From: Chalara sp. BL73
Taxonomy: Eukaryota; Ascomycota; Leotiomycetes; Helotiales
NCBI GenBank assembly: GCA_918026815.1
Contig: CAKJVC010000104.1
Span: forward strand, 62,001-126,000
Direction: 5' to 3'
Length of the DNA: 64,000 nt
Shown here: positions 25,963-37,930 of the stretch, in pieces
Layout: each line of letters opens with the position of its first letter
Position numbering within the stretch: position 1 is the first letter of the stretch
The notes under the pieces: generated by a model
The model's input: the letters and a program-made list of their open reading frames with translations, nothing else
What the model was told of the DNA's origin: nothing
Database searches by the model: none
Position numbers and translations under genes: made by a program

Positions 25963-26156
25963 AGTGGGTCTTACTAATGCCACCAAGGTCCCGGAAGTGC
26001 GTGCAAGGACTTTCAACGAAAAAGGAAAGCCAAATAGCCGTGTTCTTAAATTTCTTCTTGCCCCAATTATATCCCGTAAATGAAAACTAGACCATTGTCA
26101 CTTTTAGCTGCTAAAAACCTACTGAAAATCTAGTCACTCGGCACTTATTGGTAGCT

Positions 26157-26783
26157 ATGTTGTGTTATCCCTCTGGAGAGGAGCAAAGGGCGGGGGAGGA
26201 GTGGTTCAGAAAAGTATGTTATGTCAAGTTGTGGAAACAACCTTTCTCCTTGCTTGTTGTGAAAATTTAAAGTTCCGCTATTTTTAAAACTTTACTGTTC
26301 TTTTTACCCAAAAACTGAGACGCAGATCAAGTTTCAAGCCTCCAACGATAGCTTAGACTCTCCAGAAACAGTGCAGAGATTCTTTACCCAAGATGCAATA
26401 GTGCAAATAGGCAACCAGCCACCTATCTACGGGGCGACAAACATTGAGAAAACCTTCAGCTCGATGACAGGCGTCATAGAAATGATGCAGCACAATATCT
26501 CTCATATTGATGTCCTAAGCGACCGCATTTACGTGGGTATCGACGTTTCTTGGATTATTAAGAATGACCCGGACAAGGAAGTACTCAAGGCAAGAGCACA
26601 GGCTGTTGCCTTCAAAACTGTCAAGGACGAGCGGATGCACAGGTTTGCGCTCAACCAACTATCTGGCCTTATTATAGGTTATACTTACCTGTTTTTACTA
26701 ATAGATACGAAATATACGTGGACATGTCTCACGTTTTGGCTAAAATTGCAATGGTATCTTCAGTGAAAATTAATGGCTTTTGA
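26157..26783 (+). CDS. NTF2/SnoaL-like small protein, possible cluster member
   Basis: Three exons (26157-26213, 26326-26642, 26705-26783) give 150 aa. The introns have GTATGT...CAG and GTTTGC...TAG borders, and all phases close. The product has the NTF2-like (SnoaL) cone-fold pattern: an N-terminal EEWFRK helix, a DSPETVQRFFTQDAIVQIGN stretch typical of the family opening, then MMQHNISHIDVL and, after the last splice, YEIYVDMS. Such proteins in fungal metabolite clusters are cyclases, isomerases, or have no known activity; nothing here fixes the reaction. The first exon rests on splice logic only, and the C-terminus is a little short. An exact ETP-type promoter motif lies upstream, although retrotransposons separate the gene from the island by about 13 kb. 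Frame intact, no hypermutation seen. Confidence 0.7.
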
Positions 26784-27576
26784 GATTGTCGCTATAGGAT
26801 TGTGTTGAAGGCAGGAGTTGAGAGGATGATATACAGTGTGGCCGGAAAATACTCAACTACTTAAGTAGTAATTAAGTAGCAAATTTGAATTTGAGTAGTA
26901 TAAAGCTTTAAGTTGAGTTGAATAGCAAATTTTGACTACTTACAAGTTGTTTGAATAGTTTGAATTTTTAATTAGTTTGTTACAACACGCATTGTGCATA
27001 TACAAATACAGTAAACAATAATAGTATAATACGTAAAAATCTAAAACTACTGTGAGCAGAATAGGGTGGATGCCTCAGGAGTTGAAAAATCTTAGGTATA
27101 TATGTACTTTAGTTTTCCTTTTATGGAGAGCATCAATCAAGAACAAAGTTACTTTTTTTTTACAATGAAAATGATTTGTGAGTCCTCAAGTTGAAGTTGC
27201 AAAGTTACACACCTATCGGTTTATTCCATTCACAATATAAGGTAAAATAAATTCAAATCGTTTTGATTGGCTCAATCTAATTCCTGAAAATTGTCCATCA
27301 CGTGCAGGCACCTCCTGACGGCGTGTTTTACCCCAACAAAAAAATTGACTTTAAAAAAATTCGGTTATTTTATTTTAAAGCTGTTGACTACTAAAATGAT
27401 TTTTTGAAATGCTGACGATTTTGATTACGCTAATTAAGCGCTTTCGATTAAGCTAGCGTGTAGTTTATTCGGTATTCTATAAAAAAAAGCTATTTTTGAT
27501 TTTGTTGCGGCTGATTTATGTAGCGAACGTCGCGGTTCACAAAACAGCGTGTCTTAGTTACGTAACACGTGATCCG
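26784..27576. other. Intergenic DNA with a possible hAT end
   Basis: Near 26836 the sequence CAGTGTGGCCGG followed by repeated ACTTAAGTAG/TTGAGTAG words resembles the terminus and subterminal repeats of fungal hAT elements (compare the element ending at 28430). No matching right end was found. The remainder is AT-rich and ungenic. Confidence 0.35.
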
Positions 27577-27700
27577 ACAGCTTATAAAGCTTACAATACG
27601 TGACTTTATAGCCTGTAAGGCTTATAGTACATGATTTTACAGCCTGTGAAGCTTGCGGTACGAGTTTGCGGCTGTGTTGGGCTTTGTAATACGTGATTTT
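27577..27700. repeat. Tandem repeat, about 31 bp x 4
   Basis: Four diverged units of 30-32 bp begin ACAGC(C/T)T... and carry AATACGTGAYTTT at their ends: 27577-27607, 27608-27638, 27639-27668, 27669-27700. The pattern resembles repeated upstream elements seen in retrotransposon LTRs, but no LTR edges were found. Confidence 0.65.
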
Positions 27701-27898
27701 ACAACAGTAAAACTATATAGACGTAATTTTACTGTATTAGTTGTTTTATATAAAATTAATATTAAAATTACAAGTTAATTAAACAATTGCTAAATAAAAT
27801 CCTTGAAATAAAAATGTAATATTAAAAAGTAATATCAAAAAGTAATATTAAAAAATAACATAAACAGTAAATTATAAGAATTTTAAAACTACTAAATT

Positions 27899-28620
27899 TG
27901 TCACGATCACGATCCTAAGCAGTGTAAGAAAAGAAACTCAAATTATTTTAACTAACTCAAATCAACTTTAATTTGTATTTGAGTTGATTTGAGTTATTAA
28001 TTTTAGTTTAAGTTTGAGTTGAATTTAAGTTGACTTTAAAAAAAGTTTAACTAACTCAAATAATAAAGATTTTTTTTTAAAAAAATAAAAATAAAAACTA
28101 AATAATAATAAAAGTTTTTTTTTTTTTTATTAGATTAATAGTATTATAAATACGCTATACTAATATAAAAAATTAAAAATCAAAATATCAATTCTAGAAA
28201 GTTTTGGCCTAAAGCAGAAACTTCCGGAAGAATTATTATTCCGACTAAGCTATGCCTAATTAAGTATAGTTCGGCCCGGAAAATATATAATCCGACTATT
28301 CAAATCAACTTAAACTAACTCAAATTATTATAATTTGATTTGAATTTGATTTGAGTTGTTGATTTTATATTAGAGTTTGAGTTTGAGTTGAGAGTGTAAC
28401 TCTAGAGTTCAACTCAAATTTATTACACTGATCCTAAGAGCCTGTTAGGGCGTATGATAGGTGCTTCAATACGAGAATACTAAACTAAGGAGGAAAGGTG
28501 TAGCTGTTGCTGTGGCATCCCAAATATAAAGACCATGACCACGTGACCACCACAGGCGAGCTGGCAAGCGAACCAATGGGCAACCAATGGGCGTCTGGTG
28601 CGATATTAAGGAGCGTGACA
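27899..28620. repeat. LTR-like sequence interrupted by a hAT element
   Basis: TGTCACG at 27899 and CGTGACA ending at 28620 look like LTR termini. Removing the 511-bp insertion and its duplicated 8 bp leaves 203 bp. The middle (GGTGCTTCAATACG, then ACTAAACTAAGGAG) is shared with the solo LTR at 30907-31089 and with fragments at 39.3 kb and, inverted, at 56.6 kb. No 5-bp target duplication is seen at its edges, so it may be the end of a larger deleted element. Confidence 0.7.
27920..28430. mobile_element. Non-autonomous hAT-type element
   Basis: 511 bp with terminal inverted repeats beginning CAGTGTAA and an 8-bp target duplication ATCCTAAG (27912-27919 and 28431-28438), the size typical of hAT elements. 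Both ends are rich in repeated ACTCAAAT/ATTTGAGT words, the subterminal repeats that hAT transposases bind. No transposase. It sits inside an LTR. Confidence 0.92.
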
Positions 28621-28665
28621 GGTGCTAAATATTGCAAAACTCGACATAAACTTAGCGTTAAATAC

Positions 28666-28839
28666 TGTCATGTCGCGTGCTCCCAAGCACACGTGATCTA
28701 TATTAGCTGAGCTCCCCGAGCTCCTCGTGTATATATAGCCTGCTTTCCTCGAGCTCCCTTTTCCTTCCTTAGCTATAGATTCTCGAATAGTACCACAGCT
28801 GCCCTCTGTATTTGTAGATCCACAGCTCGTGCCGTGACA
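28666..28839 (+). repeat. Solo LTR (174 bp)
   Basis: TGTCATG...CGTGACA with a perfect 5-bp target duplication AATAC (28661-28665 and 28840-28844). Same family as the LTR at 55169-55693 (minus) and the truncated copy at 60776-60935. It carries CACGTG and a TATATATAG box. GC content is normal, unlike the DNA it interrupts. Solo LTRs arise by recombination between the two LTRs of one element. Confidence 0.95.
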
Positions 28840-28844
28840 AATAC

Positions 28845-30538
28845 TGTAAAGCTTGAAATAAACCGAATAGTTTTATTGTTGCTGCTAATTAAAAAACAGT
28901 TTAATTTAATCGACGAAATTTTGCAAACTAACCGAATTGTTTAAAATTTGAATTTTACAAAAAAACTAAATTAAAAAAACTAAAAAAGCTACAGTTTAAA
29001 GAACGGATTACTAAAAAAAAAAGCCGGCTTGTAATAGTCGAATTAGTTCGTACAGTTTTAATTACAGTATTATACTATAGTTTAATAACAGTTTATTCAA
29101 ATTGAAACAAAACTAAAAAATTAATTAAAAAGCAGTATTACTAACTCGAAATAAACAACGATATTAAGCGTTTTATTAGCAATTGCTATATTTACTGTAA
29201 ATTTAAAGTTTTTCAAAACAAAACTTTAAAATTTTTACATTTACTGTTAATACCGGATCGCTTTTAGCAATATATATTAGTAAATTTCAAAAATATGCTT
29301 TTTAATAAAAAAAGTATAAATATAGTATATATATTTATAAACAAGCTTAGCAAGCGCTTTATTTCGATTTTGGCAATAAAACGGTAAACGCTAAAACTAT
29401 AATTTAGTTATATTTAGTATATATTTATAAGTACTATAAACTTGCTATTACTATTATATCGAATTAAAGATTTTAGTTTGTTTTTGCGTTTTAAAATAAG
29501 TTTTGCCGGCTTTTAAATATAAAGTTTAAATTTTCGACAGTATATTACTTTTAAACAAACAGTTAAACTAAAAATGCAAATTAGTGAATCGATTAACACT
29601 TTTGCTTTTTTGCTAACGCTTTTTAAAACAATTAGTTTACTTTAATTTATACAGTCGATTACGCAACAACTATTTTGCTGCATTATTTAATAAATTTGTC
29701 GTTTTTTATAGTTAAACTAAAATATTAACTTCGAATAAACATAAACTAAATTCGTTTTAAAAACTTTGTTCCGGTTTTACAACACGTTAAAAAAGCTCGT
29801 AAAAACGCTCGAGTTTATATTAAAAAAATTCACAAAATTTAAAAATAAGCTAAAACCGCAATAGTTAAAACTTAAAAGCAACAAGCAATACAAGTTAATA
29901 AATACTAATAGCCGGTCGATTTTAAAGTTAAAAACAAAATATAAATTTTAACAAAAAACTAAACTAGTAAACAGTTAAGCCGAAAATTAAGTTATTAAAA
30001 TAAAAGCCTGTATAAAATTACTAAACAAATAAGTTATTTATATTGCTTAAAACTTTTAAAAAGCAATTAACTTTACAATATTTTTGCATTAAAACTTTTA
30101 CAAAAAAACTTTAGTAATTCGCTACTAAACTAGTATTAAAAACTTTTAGTATTTGTAAATTACAACTAACAGTCGAAATAAAAAATTAAACAAGTTTTAC
30201 AAAACTAAAAATACCGCCGAAAACTTTAATATTAAATTAAATAAATAAACATAAATTACGACTTTATATTTTATAACGCCGAAAAATTCAAAAAAGCGCT
30301 ATACAAACTAAAAGCTTTTTACGAAAAATATTTTAAAACTAAAAGTTTTCTGGAAAACTTACAATACTAACTTAATTGTTATTTACAAAACAAAAAACTA
30401 GCTGATCGTTTAAATAATAATAAGTAAAGCGAGTTATACGAACTAAAATAATAAATTATTTTATTTTTATTTCTTTTTTTATTTTTAGTTTCGATTGCTA
30501 TAGCTTAAAAACAAGGTATACTAGAAAAAAAAAAGTAA
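28845..30538 (+). mobile_element. GypsyD copy 1, integrase C-terminus and chromodomain end
   Basis: Heavily mutated plus-strand pol sequence. Towards the end (about 30245-30440) the frame resembles the C-terminal tail of chromodomain gypsies: a FHEKYP-KPGPP-type segment reads FYEKYFKTKSFLENLQY, followed by a WLNCY-like block and an acidic/Asn-rich tail. It ends in a purine tract (30522-30536) directly before the LTR at 30539. A second copy of the same region flanks GypsyC-2. The 5' part is missing or unrecognisable. Confidence 0.65.
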
Positions 30539-30889
30539 TGTTACAGTTCTAGCTTTTTAGAGCGAAGCTTACTACCGGATGTTTTAGAACTCGGACGAAG
30601 CACAGCACCGAACAGCTTAAAGCTCGAATAAAGCACAGCACTAAACACTTTAAAGCTCGGACAAAGCACAACACCGAACAGCCCAGGGCTCAAACGGAGC
30701 TTAGCACCGGATACCGCAAAACTCGACTATTTTGGCCTCCGGCCAGTTCCTGTATATAAAGCACTGTTTTCCTTCCTCTCTTCTGTTCGTAGCTTGTTCT
30801 TTTAGTTATAACAATTGATAGTTGTTTACACCTGAGTCCTTCTATCTAGATCCACGGATCGAGATCCCTATTCAGCTTGAGTTGTTACA
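30539..30889 (+). repeat. GypsyD 3' LTR (351 bp)
   Basis: TGTTACAG...TTGTTACA following a polypurine tract. It contains a TATATAAAG box near 30755 and a set of 33-bp tandem repeats. The related copy starts at 38961 as TATTACAG. The 5' partner LTR was not found. Confidence 0.75.
30588..30719. repeat. 33-bp tandem repeat x 4 inside the LTR
   Basis: Four consecutive 33-bp units (30588-30620, 30621-30653, 30654-30686, 30687-30719) share the core AAGCACAGCACCGAACA with point differences; a partial fifth unit precedes them. Repeats in this part of an LTR usually correspond to enhancer-like U3 elements. Confidence 0.85.
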
Positions 30890-30906
30890 CGTAGCTTAGA
30901 ACTTTA

Positions 30907-31089
30907 TGTCACGAACACGGTCCTATAGGCCTGGAAAGGCGAGTTTTAGGTGCTTCAATACGAAAATACTAAACTAAGGAGAGAAAAAGTACAATCTCGG
31001 AAGCTGTCGGCTAAGTCAAGTTCTCGGGCCATGTGCTACTAGTCCCAGTTAGGGAACACAGGCGAGCCAACCACGTGATAACCGTGACA
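30907..31089 (+). repeat. Solo LTR (183 bp)
   Basis: TGTCACG...CGTGACA with a perfect 5-bp target duplication CTTTA (30902-30906 and 31090-31094). It shares an internal block with the interrupted LTR at 27899-28620. Contains ACCACGTGAT. Confidence 0.94.
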
Positions 31090-31189
31090 CTTTACTTAAT
31101 TATACAATCAAAGAATACTAGAATTACACTAGTAAGAACGTAGTTACAGCTACTACGTCTTTTGCTACGTGATAGGTATTCCGACATTA

Positions 31190-31884
31190 AATTTTAATTT
31201 TAAATTTTCGACAATATATGACTTTTAAATAAATAGCTGAACTAAAAACGTTAACTAATTCATTAATTAACGTTTTGTTTTTTTATTAATGCTTTCCAAA
31301 ACAACCTAGTTTATTTTAATTTAAACAGTAAACTATATAATAGTTATTTTATTATATTATTTTGCAAAGCTATTTCTTTTTATAGTTTAGCTTAAATATT
31401 AACTTTTAAGAAAAAGTAAATTAAAATCACTTTAAAAACTTTGTTCCGTTCTTAAAATATATTAAAAAACTCAGAAAAATATTTAAGTTCACGTCGAAAA
31501 AATTTACGAAGCTTAAAAATAAACTAAAACCGAAGTAATTAAAATTTAAAAACAATAAATAATATGAACTAACAAATGTTGTCGGCTACTCAACTTTAGA
31601 ATTAAAAATAAAATATAAATTTCGACAAAAAAATAAACTAATTAACAGCGAAACTAATAGCTAAACTATTAAAATAAAGGTTTATATAAAATTATCGAAT
31701 AAATAAACGATTTATATTGTTTAAATCTTTTTTGAAAAACTATTAGTTTTATAACTTTTTTACATTAGAATTTTTACAAAATAACCTGAGCAATTTACTA
31801 CTAAGCTAGTATTAAAAGATTTTGGTATTTGTAATTGACAATTAACAGCCGAAATAAAAAATTGAACGAATTTTACAAAACTAA
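31190..31884 (+). mobile_element. GypsyD copy 2, left part
   Basis: Similar along its length to GypsyD copy 1 from about 29515 onward (for example TTCGACAATATATGACTTTT here versus TTCGACAGTATATTACTTTT there). It stops at the GypsyC-2 insertion (target duplication ACTAA, 31880-31884) and resumes at 38634. Confidence 0.85.
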
Positions 31885-32087
31885 TGTCAAGCGCCAGGAT
31901 GTCACGTGCTAAAAGGCACTGAGAAGAGCTCGGTAAAAGCACTGAGGCTTGGCATGTATAAGCATGTAAAAAGTCGCCAAAAGTTCGGAAAGTATAAGTA
32001 AAAAACTCGGGACGTAGTAAAAAAAGTAGAGATTAGTCTTTGTATTAATTGCAGTTGATTTGTGCCATTTTACTCCAGCACTTTATA
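31885..32087 (+). repeat. GypsyC-2 5' LTR
   Basis: 203 bp from TGTCAAGCGC to CACTTTATA; the last CA has become TA compared with the right LTR (CACTTTACA). Contains GTCACGTG near its start. Confidence 0.92.
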
Positions 32088-32289
32088 TTTTAATTTTTGT
32101 TTCACGAAATGTAGTTCGACACGAGTTAAAAAAGTATCGCACTTAAAACGCTATAGTGTCGAAAAAAAAAAAAAAGCAACTAAATTTGTTTTTACAGCTC
32201 GTCGATTTATTACTCGGTTTTTTACAAAAAACCTGAATTCTGACTTATTTAGTACAATTCGTGTACGCAAAAAGTCAAAAAAAAGTTAA
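32062..32289 (+). pseudogene. GypsyC-2 gag N-terminal fragment
   Basis: A 75-codon open stretch starting inside the LTR end and running into the internal region. It is similar to the minus-strand stretch at 24210-24446 of GypsyC-1, including FVFTARRFITRFFTKNL. The conservation between two independently decayed copies marks it as coding sequence of this family. Gag function is inferred from its position only. Confidence 0.6.
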
Positions 32290-34199
32290 CACTCGAAAAA
32301 AATCGAAAACGAAACGTTTTAAAAACAACAAAAAAACAACGTTGTTATAAATACACAAAATATATTAGTTTGCGAGTTATTTATTGTAACAAAGTTTAAA
32401 AAAAAAATACGTTAAACGAAACAACGCAAAAAGCAAAAACTTACAAAAGTAAGCAATACTGCCAAAAAACTTAAAAAAGTCAAAAAACAAAAAAGAATTT
32501 TAAAAAAACAGTTGCGTAGTTTAAATAACTTCGAAAAAAGCCAAAAATTAACCGAAAAAAAAACTAAAGCGAAACGTTGCCGATATACTAATAAAACGTT
32601 TTTAAACAAAACAAAGTTTAAAAAAAAGTTTAAACGCTAACTATTTTTTTAACAACCGGTATTAAAACTTAAAAATTTACTTAATTTTAAAAAAATTTTT
32701 TTATTAAAAGTACAGTTTTTTGTGTTAGCTGTAAAACGCTGTTTTAAAACAAACAAAAATTACTACTTTTTTAATAATACGCAAAAAATAAACTATTATG
32801 TTTTCGTTTTCGATATAATAACAAAACGAAAATAAAACAGCTATAAATCGAAAATAAAAATCGGTAATACTATATAAAAAAAGTTTGTAGTTTTTTTTTA
32901 TAATTGCTTTACGAATAAAAACAATCGGAAACTAAACACAGTTAATAACTAAAAAACGTTAAACAACAAAAAAACTAGTTAATAAAAGCTTTTGCAATAT
33001 ATTTAAAAACACTCGAAAAAAAGTTAAAAATCGTAAATAATACGTACTGTTAATGTACGTTATTTAAAAAGTTTAAAAATAACTTAAAAACAAATATATT
33101 ACGTTATAAAATTTTTTTTAAAAGCCGAAAAGCGCTAATATTTTTAGTTCGAAAAATAAAAAGCACAAAAAAAATTATTAACAACTTTAATAGTTTAAAT
33201 AAAAAAGCTGCGAAAAACCTGCAGAAAAACGTTAATGCTTTATATTTACAGCTAAATTAAAAACGCTAGCTTAACGTTTTGTAATAAAAAATATTTAAAA
33301 AACACAAAAAGCATTTTAAATAAACGAATCGCACTTTTATTAGTATCGGCATAAAAAGTAAATATAGTACTATTCGATATTATCGATACAATAAAAAAAG
33401 TTATTTATTTTTTAAATGTTTTAATATAAAGTACTACAATTATAAAAAAAAAAGTTATATTTTTACTAATTGTTTAAAGTTTAAGCAAAAAAACGAAAAA
33501 GCTTATTTTTAATATTTTTTTTATTAAAAAAAACAAGTAAAAACGCAAAAAAAAAGCAAATAGTTATTTTAGTACAAATATTTAATATCGAAAAAAAAAC
33601 GAAAAAAGTATAAGTATTTATTAACAACAATATAAAGCAAAACTGTATAAAACAGTTTTTAGTTATACAGTATAATTAAAAATCGAAAAACGCTTAGTTT
33701 TAATTAGTTATAGTAAAAAAAAAAAAAGTTGTTATTTACGAAATTAACAATATCGAGTTAACTATTACTAATTCCGAAAACATTACGAAACTTTACCGAT
33801 ACAATTTTGTAGCGTGCAATTTTAATATATTAAACGTTTTTTTTATATTAAAGTATTTTTAGCTAAAACAAATCGATTTAATTATACGTTTTTTTACAAA
33901 AAACTAGCAATACTTTTTTGAAACGTTTTAAATTAAAATACTTAGTATTAAAAACTTTTGCAAAACTAGTAAAAACTAAATAATTTATTGTTTAGTTTTA
34001 CGTTAAATAAAAAAAAACTTAGTATTGTTTTTTTTTAAATATACAAATTATATTAATATATTTAACAACGTTTTTGCAAACATTTTGTTAAAGTATTATT
34101 TAATAAAATACCGAATTAATTTCGAGCCGAAAACGGTATTATTGTAAAATTTCGTTTATTCGTTTTTAAAAAAAAAATTAACAATATTAAAAAAATATT

Positions 34200-35300
34200 T
34201 CGAATTTTTTTTATTAAAAAAATAAATTTGCCGATTTACTAGTTTTGCAAAAACGCTGATTTTATTCGTACTTAAAAAAAACAGTTTTTTTAAGTTATAC
34301 ATAAATTACAAAAAGTTAAATAAAGTTACGATTAAAAATAAAACGCTATTGCTTTTAATTAATAAAATACTAAATAAATTTTGTTGTTTAAAGCAATTTA
34401 CAAAAATAAATTTTACTAATATTTATTACAAAATACGTATTAAAAAAAACAATAAGTAAAAAACGACATTTCGTATTTAATACAGTTATTTTAAGTATTT
34501 AGTTTTTTTTTTTAAGTTTTCGAACGTTTTAACTACATTTTAAACTTATATTAATTAAACGTTAATCGGTTTTATCGATATAATTTGTATAGTTTACTTT
34601 AATAATATATTTATTTTTTCGAAAAAAATCGAAAACTATATAAAAGCAGTTTATAAAATTTTCGAAAAATTACAAAAATATAAATTATACGTAAATTTTT
34701 TTAAATATTATTTTAATATAAATACTGTTAAGTTTTTAAACTTTATTGTAAAGCTTAAAAATATAAAAATAAATTTTTTTCGCGTAAAAACCGTAAAAAA
34801 ATAACTTGTATTTATTTATTATAAAAATATTTAAGTATTTTTAAAGTTTATTAACTTTTACAAACAATTTATTAAAAAATACGTTTATATTTATATACTG
34901 CTAATAAACTTTTTTAAAAAAATAAAAAAACTTACAGTTTTTTTTTAAGTAAAATTCGAAACGCTAACAAACTTTAAAGTTTTAAAATTAAAATTCCGAA
35001 AAACACTTTTGTTTAAATATTTTAATTCGCAACGTAAAATTAAAATAAAAACAAATAGTTTTAAATAAGCTATAGCCGAAATTTTTTTGCAACTGTTCAA
35101 AAAAAAAAAAAAAGCTAAATAGTACTTTATTGCTTTTTATTTAAAAAAACTTATTTTTATTAAGTTTCGATATAATATTTACAATATAAAGTTAATAGTT
35201 ATAATTTATGCTTTTCGATAATAAAAACAATATTTTCGAAATAATACTAATACTGTTACAGTTTGTATCGATTATAACAATTTAAAATATTTTATAACAA
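34200..35300 (+). pseudogene. GypsyC-2 reverse transcriptase/RNase H relic
   Basis: With stops ignored, this stretch follows gypsy pol: a FIYLFF-type strand, the active-site box at 34595-34606 reading YFNN (normally YxDD), then KLQKYKLYVN and a KFLNFIV block, then an RNase H-like FDIIFTI. Both active-site aspartates are Asn, as in GypsyB. No open frame of useful length remains. Confidence 0.75.
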
Positions 35301-35979
35301 AAAAAAAGTTTATAAATTGTTAAACGAAATAAGCTAAAAATTTAAACGAGTTTAATTTTGTAATTAAGTTTAAACTAAATAAAACTAATTTTGTAAACGA
35401 ACTTTTACGAAAGCCGGACTATAAAAAATCGACGCTAAATTAAAAGCGAAACAAAAAAAAACAAAAATGTTTTTTTCGATTTTATATAACAAACTGCGTA
35501 TAGCAAAATTGTTTTATATTTTAAAAAACTATTTAAAAAATGTGTTTTTAAATAACACGAATTAAACGCGCTTGTATAAAGTCGCGTTTATTACAAAAAA
35601 TAAACGTTTTCGAACTAATAAAATACCGAAACTAAAAACAAATATAACAAAGTTATAAACTAAAAAGTATTACAGCGTAATTTAAAAAATTAAATTTAAG
35701 TTTGCTATTAGTATAACTAATTGCAAATAGCGCGTGTTATAAAAAGTAGCAATTATATTATTATCGATCGAAACAGTATATAGTAAAATAACAAAACCGA
35801 TTTAAAACGTTTTAACAAAACTGTAAAAAACTAATTTTTTTTTAATTCGAAAAAGTACCGAAAAAACTATAAAACAAAATCGAACCGAAATAAAAAAACT
35901 ATAAAACATAAATTACGAAAATAGTTTATTTCGTTATAAAAAAACTGTATATATTTTTAACGAAAAATTAATACGCGCA

Positions 35980-36180
35980 AAAATAATTTACGTGTATTAT
36001 AATAAAAAACTTACCGGCTATTTTAATATACTTAAAACGCGCGAATTAATAAACTAAAAGTATTATTAATTTAATTTAAAAAATAATATTAAAAAATATA
36101 TTAAAACGTGTACGAAATACTAAAAAAACAAACCGAAAAAGTACTAAATTTATAACGAGTTAGTTTCGATTTTTATTTTT
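35980..36180 (+). pseudogene. GypsyC-2 integrase zinc-domain relic
   Basis: The frame reads YYNKKLTGYFNILKTREL followed by about 30 residues and then CTKYQ. This follows the HHCC domain of gypsy integrases (H-x-P-x-A-G-H-x-G, then C-x2-C). Both His positions are Tyr and the second Cys is also Tyr, each one transition away from the family residue. Confidence 0.7.
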
Positions 36181-37930
36181 TTAAAACTATAAAAAAAAAA
36201 AATTATAAATTTTATTATAGATTTACTGTTTAGCAAAAAGTATAACTAAATATATAACTTTATATTAATTATAGTTAACAAATATACTAAACTAGTACGT
36301 TATATAACTGTACAAAAAAGTATTTAAATTTATAAATTTACGAAACTGTTTAGAAACTATATTTATAAAAATTTTAAATTTTTAAAAAAAATTACTACTA
36401 ATAAAAAGTTTGTTTTTATAAACAAATTCTAAAAAAACTTTATGTATTATTTTAAAATTCGCTGCCGATTTTTTACTGTTTTTTATTTGTAAACAAACAG
36501 CTAAACAAAATAACAAAATTAAACTTTAAAATTTTATTTAAAAACGTATTGCAATTATAAGCAAAATAACTAAATTTCGAAATTAGTTTTAGCAAAATTT
36601 ATATACAACAACTTTGTTTACGTAAATACTAGTAATATTTCGTTTAAACTATTTTACGGCTTCGATTTTAAACTAAGTTTAAACGTTAAAAACGATGTTT
36701 TCGAAAAAAAAATATCGACAGCTAAAAAAAAAATCAAGATTTTAATAAAAAAATAAAAAAAACTTTTAAATAACTTTTAAAAAGTTTACAAAAAACACAA
36801 AAAGTACTATAACGCAAAACATAAGCTAATTCGTTTTAGCGTAAAAAAAAAAGTAATACTAGTTTCGAAAAATATTCGACAATTTAAATTTAGCTGTAAA
36901 TTTACAAACAAATATTTAAAATTATTTAAAGTTTTAAAAGTTATTAAAAATTACAAATAAGCTTATAAATTAAAACTACTGCTATTTTATAAGATTTACA
37001 ATATATTTTATGTATTTTTATTAAAGTTGTAATATAAACGTAAAAAAACTGTCGAAAAAACGGCGTCGATTTTAGTATAAAAAAAAAAATACAAAATAAA
37101 AGCTATTTAAGTTTATTGAAACATAAAAAAAAAAATAAAGTATTTAGTACGCTAAAAAAAGTATTTTTTTACGAAAAATTTATAAAAGCTCGCAAAAAAC
37201 TTTTAAAGCGCTAGCGAAGTAGTATAAAAGTATTACTAAAAAACTACGTTTAAAATAACAAAAAAGTAGAAAAAAAAAAAACAGAAAAAAACAAAATAAT
37301 TAATTTATATTCGAAAGCAAACAGCAAAAGCCCGAAAGCGAAACAATAAATGCTTAAAAACGAAACTAAACGTTTAAAAAACTACTTGCCGCTAAAACAG
37401 CCGCTATTACTTTTTTTATTACTCCGGTTTTTATTCGACTTTTTTTTTTTTTTTTTTCGAAAGCAAACTTATTTTTATTTTTATTTTCGTTATTTTTATT
37501 TTCGTTTTCGTTTTTGTTAATACCGGCTTAACTAAATTAAATCGGTTACGAATTAAAAAAAGTTCGATTACTTATTGCTACTCGCTGCAATTTAACTAAC
37601 TTTTGCAAAAAAAAATGAGTTTTTTTTGGTTTTTGTAAAAAAAGCCAAAAAAACTGTTTTTTCTTTTTTAAAGTAAACTTATTAACAAAACAAAGTTTTT
37701 AAACAATTTTTAATTTTCGAAAAAACTCGAGCGATAGTTTTACAAAAACGCTTTTTACAGTTGTTAAAGCCGAAACGTTTTCGAAACAAACGCGATTAAC
37801 AAACGAAACAACTATTACAGCAACAAAAAACAGCCGGCAGTTAGCCGAAGTTAAATCGAAAAAGTATTAAAACTACGAAGTATTTACAAAAAAACATTTA
37901 GTTTTAAAACCGCAATAGCGAAAATATTTA

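Noticed and set aside
28507..28710. 67-codon plus-strand frame
   Set aside because: It spans the end of one LTR and the start of another; repeat DNA.
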